A DNA stretch of 9,301 nt from Spirochaetaceae bacterium (GTDB lineage Bacteria; Spirochaetota; Spirochaetia; Sphaerochaetales; Sphaerochaetaceae): assembly GCA_016649775.1 (NCBI GenBank), contig JAENWY010000080.1:1-9301 (forward strand), read 5' to 3'. Below the pieces are notes generated by a model. That model made no database searches, was not told where the DNA came from, and was given only the letters and a program-made list of their open reading frames with translations. Shown here piece by piece: positions 4,950-9,301 of this stretch (positions are counted from its first letter, which is position 1; each line of letters opens with the position of its first letter). A program made the position numbers and the translations under genes.

Positions 4950-7688
4950 ATGGATATTCAAGAATTAGTAAAGATGTTAAGCGAAGAAAAATGCACAGTT
5001 GCACAACTTCAAACTTATGATATTTCTTTTTTTACTGAATGGAATATAAAAATTAAGACTATTAGTAGTGAAGACCTAATCGAAGCTAAACAAGTATGTG
5101 ATGATTTCTTTGAAGAACACAAAAATAGTGTGATTGCACGTTATGTATCAGGAATGATTACATTATTAACCCGCCCACAAGAAGATAATATTGCATTTCT
5201 TGATTTAATTTCTTCTTTTGCTCAAGTCAAACAATGGACTTTAGTTGATTACCTTTGCCAAAAGGTATTAGCTGTTAAGGAAAGTAAACCTGCATTAAGG
5301 TTACTTGCCTCTTGTTATGAAGCTATGAATAAAGAAAAAGAAAAATTTGAAGTTTGGGAAAGAATCATAAAAGTTGATTACTCTGAAACAGATATTTTAA
5401 GACAATTAGCTGACTACAAATTCAATCTTTCTAAAACAAGTTCTGCTGATAAAGACTTAGCTATTACTTATTATAAGAAATTGTTAAACAGATTAATGAC
5501 AAAGAATGATGCTGGTCAAATTAAAGAATGTTTTCCTATTTTGGTTTCATTAACTCCTGAAGATTTTGGATATTTAGTTGGTGTTTGCGAAAGAGTTGCT
5601 ACTCATGTTGGTAACGCTTATGCAGTAGCTCTATTAAATATTTTAGCAGAAAACTCAACTAAAAACATTGATGAGTTAATAATCATTAATAAAAAGATTC
5701 TTGAATATTCACTAGATAACCTTGCAGCCCGAAATTCATTAGTACAATGTTTTAAAATTAAATATAAAGGACATGGAAGACTTGATACCTGTCTTAATCA
5801 TAGTAAAATTAGTGATAAAACTTACAAACTTGTATTACATGCAATTGAAGACTTTGAAACTAACATTGCTTTCGATAAGGGAACTTTTGTATTCCAGAAA
5901 AGTACAGGTAGAATTGGTCGAATAAGTTCAATTAGTGACGATGAAGTTGTTATTGACTTTGCTGGTCAAGGAAAAATAAGTGAGGGCTCATCTATGTCAA
6001 CAGATATGGCATTTAAGAGTTTAGATGCCCTTTCTAAATCACATATTTGGGTATTAAAGAGTGCTGTATCTCATGATAAATTAAAATTAAAAATTCAAAA
6101 AGATATTCCTTGGGCTCTAAGAATATTAATGGGTAGTAAAAACAATCAAAGTTCTATCAAAGAAATGAAAGTAGAGCTAGTTCCTTCATTGCTTTCTGCA
6201 AGAGAGTGGACGGCTTGGAATAATGCAGCTAAAAAAGAATTAATGAGTAATCCTTTATTTGGCGTATCTGTATCAGAAACTGATACTTTTACACTTCGTA
6301 GCACACCTATTACTTTTGAAGAGAAACAACTTAATATATTTAAGAGCGAGAAATTATTCTATGATAAAATTAAATGTATTAGAGAATTTATTATTAATAA
6401 GGGCGATGTAGAATCAGATTCATTCTTAGAAATGGTTGAATATTTTGCAGCAAACATTACTAATAAAGATGGTACACCAAAATCAATTTCATATGTTACT
6501 GATACACTTGTAAGTAGTTATTTAATACTTGAAGATTTATATGAAAATTATAAAATGAACTTTATTAAGTTACCTGAAGGCATGCCTTTTGAATCCATTT
6601 ATGATCACATAGACGATAAAGTTGAGTGTTTTAGAGCAATTAAAGATCCAGAAATCAAAAAATTATTTATTGATAGAATTGTTGATTGTGATGGAATTTG
6701 GGAAAAAACATTACTTGATTTATATCCATACTATTTAACTTCATATATTCCTGATACTTTCAAATCTAATAAGAAAGCAGGAAGTTTCAGTAAAATTTTC
6801 AAAAGAAGTATTTCAAAATACAAAGATGAAAACAATGTTTTCTTATATCTTTATAAAACTTATGATGTTCCTGTTTGGGAAAAGAATGGCGTTTTAGCTG
6901 ATCAGTTGATTTTTACAGGTTTATTACTTCTTGATTACACTTTAAAATGTATTGAGAATAAAAAAGCTGTTACTGAAAATAGAAAGAATGTAAAAGTACT
7001 TATTGAAAAATTATTTTCCAATAAAACAATATATGATTATGTTAAATCTGGTGATGAAAATAAAGCTAAGAAGATATGGTCACTTGTTGCAGACTTACCA
7101 TTAGGTCACAGTGATACTGGTAAGAAAATTGAAGTAAGACACCAAATTAATGAGTTATATCCTGAATTTAACTTTGATGATCAAGTTGACAAAGACGCTG
7201 AAGACTTTATTCCAACTGGTTTATTTTGCTTACAAGCTAGCTTAGATGCTAAAAAAGATGAACTTTATAATTTACAAACAGTTCTTCTTCCAGAAGTAAC
7301 AAAAGAAATTGGTGAAGCTAGAGACTTAGGTGACCTTAAAGAAAACTCAGAATATATCTATGGTAAAGAAAGACAAAGAATGCTTAATAGCCAACTTGTT
7401 AATCTTAATGATGAAATTGAAAGATCTTCAGTTGTTAATCCAGAAGATGTAATTGATACTGAAATTGGATTTGGAACTCGTGTAACTCTTCATGATAACA
7501 GAAAAGACGAAGATGTAGTATACACTATCATGGGGGTTTGGGAAGCTGATCCTTCTAAGACTATTATTAACATGCTAGCACCTCTAGGATATAACCTTTT
7601 AAAACGTAAAGTTGGTGATGAAGTTAAATTTAAAGTTAACGAATTACAATTTGACTTTAATGTTTTAAAAATTGAAAAAGCTATATAA
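4950..7688 (+). CDS. greA: Long transcript cleavage factor GreA with large helical N-terminal extension
   Basis: This cytoplasmic protein of 912 residues has a complete GreA module only at its end. Residues about 761-825 form the antiparallel coiled coil, with the tip motif EARDLGDLKENSEY. Asp795 and Glu798 match the acidic tip residues that, in E. coli GreA, reach RNA polymerase's active centre and stimulate cleavage of backtracked RNA. Residues about 830-912 form the FKBP-like C-terminal domain. Ordinary GreA is about 158 residues. The extra ~750 comprise a helical, TPR-like N-terminal part (about 1-290), a small beta-rich segment (about 308-372, TGRIGRISSISDDEVVIDF through SHIWVLK), and a long charged helical region to about 750. 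I recall GreA of about 900 residues in Treponema and Borrelia, so the fusion is probably lineage-typical. The start at 4950 has GGAGGA (4939-4944) five bases ahead. Single-gene unit ending at the terminator 7711-7756. Confidence 0.92.
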   Translation: MDIQELVKMLSEEKCTVAQLQTYDISFFTEWNIKIKTISSEDLIEAKQVCDDFFEEHKNSVIARYVSGMITLLTRPQEDNIAFLDLISSFAQVKQWTLVDYLCQKVLAVKESKPALRLLASCYEAMNKEKEKFEVWERIIKVDYSETDILRQLADYKFNLSKTSSADKDLAITYYKKLLNRLMTKNDAGQIKECFPILVSLTPEDFGYLVGVCERVATHVGNAYAVALLNILAENSTKNIDELIIINKKILEYSLDNLAARNSLVQCFKIKYKGHGRLDTCLNHSKISDKTYKLVLHAIEDFETNIAFDKGTFVFQKSTGRIGRISSISDDEVVIDFAGQGKISEGSSMSTDMAFKSLDALSKSHIWVLKSAVSHDKLKLKIQKDIPWALRILMGSKNNQSSIKEMKVELVPSLLSAREWTAWNNAAKKELMSNPLFGVSVSETDTFTLRSTPITFEEKQLNIFKSEKLFYDKIKCIREFIINKGDVESDSFLEMVEYFAANITNKDGTPKSISYVTDTLVSSYLILEDLYENYKMNFIKLPEGMPFESIYDHIDDKVECFRAIKDPEIKKLFIDRIVDCDGIWEKTLLDLYPYYLTSYIPDTFKSNKKAGSFSKIFKRSISKYKDENNVFLYLYKTYDVPVWEKNGVLADQLIFTGLLLLDYTLKCIENKKAVTENRKNVKVLIEKLFSNKTIYDYVKSGDENKAKKIWSLVADLPLGHSDTGKKIEVRHQINELYPEFNFDDQVDKDAEDFIPTGLFCLQASLDAKKDELYNLQTVLLPEVTKEIGEARDLGDLKENSEYIYGKERQRMLNSQLVNLNDEIERSSVVNPEDVIDTEIGFGTRVTLHDNRKDEDVVYTIMGVWEADPSKTIINMLAPLGYNLLKRKVGDEVKFKVNELQFDFNVLKIEKAI

Positions 7689-7710
7689 TTTAAAAACCTA
7701 GCTAATAACT

Positions 7711-7756
7711 AAAACCTCATTGGAATGGATATATATCCTGAATCAATGAGGTTTTT
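7711..7756. terminator. greA terminator with nested palindrome
   Basis: AAAACCTCATTG (7711-7722) pairs perfectly over 12 bp with CAATGAGGTTTT (7744-7755), followed by a T and ATTT. The 21-base loop contains the self-complementary GGATATATATCC (7727-7738), giving a second hairpin or stacked extension. With an A-run on one side and a T-run on the other, it could terminate in both directions, though no minus-strand gene reads into it. It lies 22 bases after the greA stop. Confidence 0.85.
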
Positions 7757-8104
7757 ATTTCTTGCAGAATGTTGAAGATTATTTTAAATTAATCTTTTAT
7801 AATTTTCTTGAAATAAGATTATTAAATACCTTATATTTAATAATCTTTATTGTTAAAAACTTAGAAAAATAATATTCATCATTAAAGTAGAAATAATTTT
7901 AAAACGTAAAAATATAATAAATTCTTATATAAAATCCATAATTTAGAATTATAGCATGTACAGAACTGTCAAAAGCTAACCAAGTTATTTAAAAAATTTA
8001 GATTAAAACTGTTTAAATTTGTAGAAAAATTTTTATTAAATTTATTCATATAACAAGTTAAATTTATTTTATTTTATTTTTTGAAATATTTGTATTATTA
8101 AGTA
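7757..8104. other. AT-rich intergenic region without genes
   Basis: About 350 very AT-rich bases between the greA terminator and the promoter at 8105. No ORF with a plausible RBS is seen on either strand. The only structure found is the pair of hairpins at 7775-7847. The remainder (7850-8100) is homopolymer-rich A/T sequence with no recognised tRNA, riboswitch or repeat array. Confidence 0.6.
7775..7847. repeat. Two tandem hairpins with shared arm sequence
   Basis: The first hairpin has arms AAGATTA (7775-7781) and TAATCTT (7790-7796). The second is a perfect 14-bp stem, AAGATTATTAAATA (7815-7828) with TATTTAATAATCTT (7834-7847), around a five-base loop. Both begin and end with the same AAGATTA/TAATCTT pair. 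The second, followed by TATTGTT, resembles a weak terminator. The pair may be a duplicated regulatory palindrome or the edge of a small repeat element. Confidence 0.5.
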
Positions 8105-8133
8105 TTGACATAAGTAACAACTCAGCCTAAAAT
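8105..8133 (+). promoter_or_regulatory. Strong promoter of the exported-protein gene
   Basis: A perfect TTGACA (8105-8110), a 17-base spacer and TAAAAT (8128-8133, five of six) form the best promoter in the window. Transcription from about 8140 would give a leader of about 43 bases before the ATG at 8183. Confidence 0.7.
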
Positions 8134-8182
8134 AATTTTATAAAAAACAAACACTTATTAAATTAAGAAAAGGAGAAAAATC

Positions 8183-8758
8183 ATGAATACTAAAAAACTT
8201 TTAACAACTCTAGCTATTGCGACTATAACTATAGCTTCAACTTTCGCAGTTTCTTCAGCTTTTGATACCAGTACAATTAACACTCCAGACTCAAAAAATA
8301 TAATACTAACATCAAATATTCCAGAAACTGATATTTCTGTTAAACTACAATATAATTCTTCAAATTTAACTGCTGCGTCTATAACAGGTTTTGACATTAG
8401 ACAAACACAAATGACAAAAAGATTTGATGTTGTTTTCACAAGTAGACTTAATGTAACCAAGAACTTCACAATTGCTATTGATTTTGCTCCTTTTGAGCAA
8501 ATTATTAATGGTGAAAATAATCCTACTTCTTCAGAAGTAACTCCTTATATTGTTTTAGCTAGAGATGATACTTCAGCATCAGTTCCAAACCTAAATACAT
8601 ATACTTCTTTTGCAAATAATATTTTTTCAACTTCCTTATTTGCTGGTCTAAATTCAGGAGTTTCTGGTGCAAATTTTAACCTCAAATGGGTAGGAAATCC
8701 ATATGTTGCTTCAGGTCTTTGGACTAGTACTAACCATATACTTGTAACAGCGTTATAA
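8183..8758 (+). CDS. Exported protein of unknown function
   Basis: I do not recognise the family. The 191-residue product begins with a clear Sec signal peptide: MNTKK, a hydrophobic stretch (about 6-23) and a likely signal peptidase I site after Ala26 (SSA before FDTS). There is no lipobox cysteine; the protein contains no cysteine at all. The mature part (about 165 residues) is rich in Ser, Thr and Asn, with alternating hydrophobic/polar runs such as DISVKLQY, RFDVVFTSRLNV and FTIAIDF, suggesting an all-beta fold. No transmembrane helix follows the signal, so it is probably periplasmic, secreted or surface-bound. Start support: AAGGAG (8170-8175) lies seven bases before the ATG. It stands alone between its own promoter (8105-8133) and terminator (8793-8823), with long non-coding flanks. 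A beta-sandwich surface or fimbrial-like subunit is one guess, not supported by a specific motif. Confidence 0.85.
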   Translation: MNTKKLLTTLAIATITIASTFAVSSAFDTSTINTPDSKNIILTSNIPETDISVKLQYNSSNLTAASITGFDIRQTQMTKRFDVVFTSRLNVTKNFTIAIDFAPFEQIINGENNPTSSEVTPYIVLARDDTSASVPNLNTYTSFANNIFSTSLFAGLNSGVSGANFNLKWVGNPYVASGLWTSTNHILVTAL

Positions 8759-8792
8759 AATAAACTTAAGCATATAAAACTTATAGAAATAT

Positions 8793-8823
8793 CAATCCTA
8801 GAAATTAACTCTAGGATTGTTTT
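8793..8823 (+). terminator. Terminator of the exported-protein gene
   Basis: CAATCCTAGA (8793-8802) pairs perfectly over 10 bp with TCTAGGATTG (8810-8819) around a seven-base loop, followed by TTTT and an AT run. It lies 34 bases after the stop codon. Confidence 0.85.
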
Positions 8824-9040
8824 ATATATATATTTAGTTTTCAATTATAAATAATTGCTTAGCCGTAGCAAGTTCTCAACTAAATTATCTGAATGAAGAA
8901 ACTTTTTAATCACTTAAGATTCTGCAAGTTTATCAATTGTATTACTTGAAAAGTATTTATTGTTTATACCTGCATGATTTATAATTTAATATTTTGTGTT
9001 CTTCTTTGTACTTTTAAATATTTAACTAATTTTATGTAAT

Positions 9041-9241
9041 TATAGAGCTACTGACTTTGTTAGAATTGGATTAGACAATGATGAAAATAAAAATGCTATT
9101 ATCACAGAGTTGAGATCTTCAAGTTTTGATTTAGATACTTTGAGAGCTCTTTGGCGTTGCTTTATTGCAAAAGAATGCAAGGAAGCTATAGAAATTGATG
9201 GTCGTAGAATCATTTTGGGACTAAATCTATGCCAAAGCTAA
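9041..9241 (+). pseudogene. Coding-like ORF without a start codon, probably 5'-truncated gene
   Basis: This 66-codon frame begins at TAT 9041 and ends at TAA 9239-9241. It reads like real protein (for example ATDFVRIGLDNDENKNAI, then SSSFDLDTLRALWRCFIAKE, EAIEIDGRRIILGL), with balanced composition and a higher G+C than the bases just before it. No ATG or GTG lies in frame between the upstream stop (a TAA about six codons earlier) and 9110; the first TTG, at 9110, has no RBS and would discard a third of it. The likeliest reading is a gene that lost its 5' end, or one using an unusual start. It overlaps the next ORF by 13 bases, as in an operon. Family not recognised. Confidence 0.45.
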
Positions 9242-9301
9242 ATCATTTTAGAAAAGCTAGCGAGAAAGATCCTGTAGATTCAATAATATCAATCAATAAT
9301 A
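9229..9301 (+). CDS. Start of a hypothetical gene running off the window
   Basis: An ATG at 9229 opens a frame (MPKLNHFRKASEKDPVDSI and onward) that stays open to the window end, 24 codons. It overlaps the end of the preceding ORF by 13 bases, an arrangement common in operons. The only upstream purine run is GGGA (9217-9220), a weak RBS. Too short to identify. Confidence 0.35.
   Translation, partial: MPKLNHFRKASEKDPVDSIISINN

Noticed and set aside
7850..8100. Possible CRISPR, tRNA or riboswitch in the long gene-free stretch
   Set aside because: No regularly spaced direct repeats, cloverleaf arms or conserved aptamer core could be found by eye.
8158..8469. 103-codon minus-strand hydrophobic ORF opposite the exported protein
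   Set aside because: It is the antisense shadow of the signal-peptide and beta-rich coding region, with no RBS. The plus-strand gene has promoter, RBS and terminator.
8842..8857. CAATTAT/ATAATTG inverted repeat with a two-base gap
   Set aside because: Seven A/T-dominated pairs in AT-rich DNA are expected by chance and the two-base loop cannot form a stable hairpin.

Overview
The window is AT-rich (roughly 30% G+C by eye) and reads as bacterial chromosome. The most telling gene is a 912-residue protein ending in a complete GreA module. Very long GreA proteins of this architecture are, from memory, characteristic of spirochaetes (Treponema, Borrelia relatives). Together with the xylose genes, this suggests a low-GC, probably gut-associated spirochaete. 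That placement is inference; no rRNA gene is present to confirm it.

Layout. (1) 1-938, minus strand: a decayed group II intron. Its 5' ribozyme part lies at about 480-938 and a broken reverse transcriptase/maturase reading frame at about 143-456, with in-frame stops and a frameshift. The intron's 5' end abuts a terminator hairpin (946-973). (2) 1006-3826, minus strand: a D-xylose operon, xylB (xylulokinase) then xylA (xylose isomerase), 7 bases apart with the xylA ribosome-binding site inside the end of xylB. (3) 3917-4738, plus strand: a divergent AraC-family regulator, presumably of the xyl operon. It has no Shine-Dalgarno sequence, and a good -10 box ends 6 bases before its ATG, so its mRNA is probably leaderless. 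(4) 4745-4834: a promoter followed about 25 bases later by a GC-rich intrinsic terminator, either a ~55-nt small RNA or an attenuator in the greA leader. (5) 4950-7688, plus strand: the long GreA, closed by a strong terminator. (6) 7757-8104: AT-rich non-coding DNA with two tandem hairpins sharing arm sequences. (7) 8105-8823: a self-contained one-gene unit with a near-consensus promoter, strong RBS, signal peptide, a 191-residue cysteine-free exported protein of unknown family, and a terminator. (8) 8824-9301: a non-coding stretch, then a coding-like ORF lacking a start codon (9041-9241), overlapped by the beginning of another ORF that runs off the window (from 9229).

How they fit together: XylA converts D-xylose to D-xylulose and XylB phosphorylates it to xylulose 5-phosphate for the pentose phosphate pathway. 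The AraC-type protein probably senses the sugar and acts on the shared 90-bp intergenic region. No xylose transporter is visible here. GreA rescues backtracked RNA polymerase and is functionally unrelated to the sugar genes. The exported protein and the right-edge ORFs are the least explained content.
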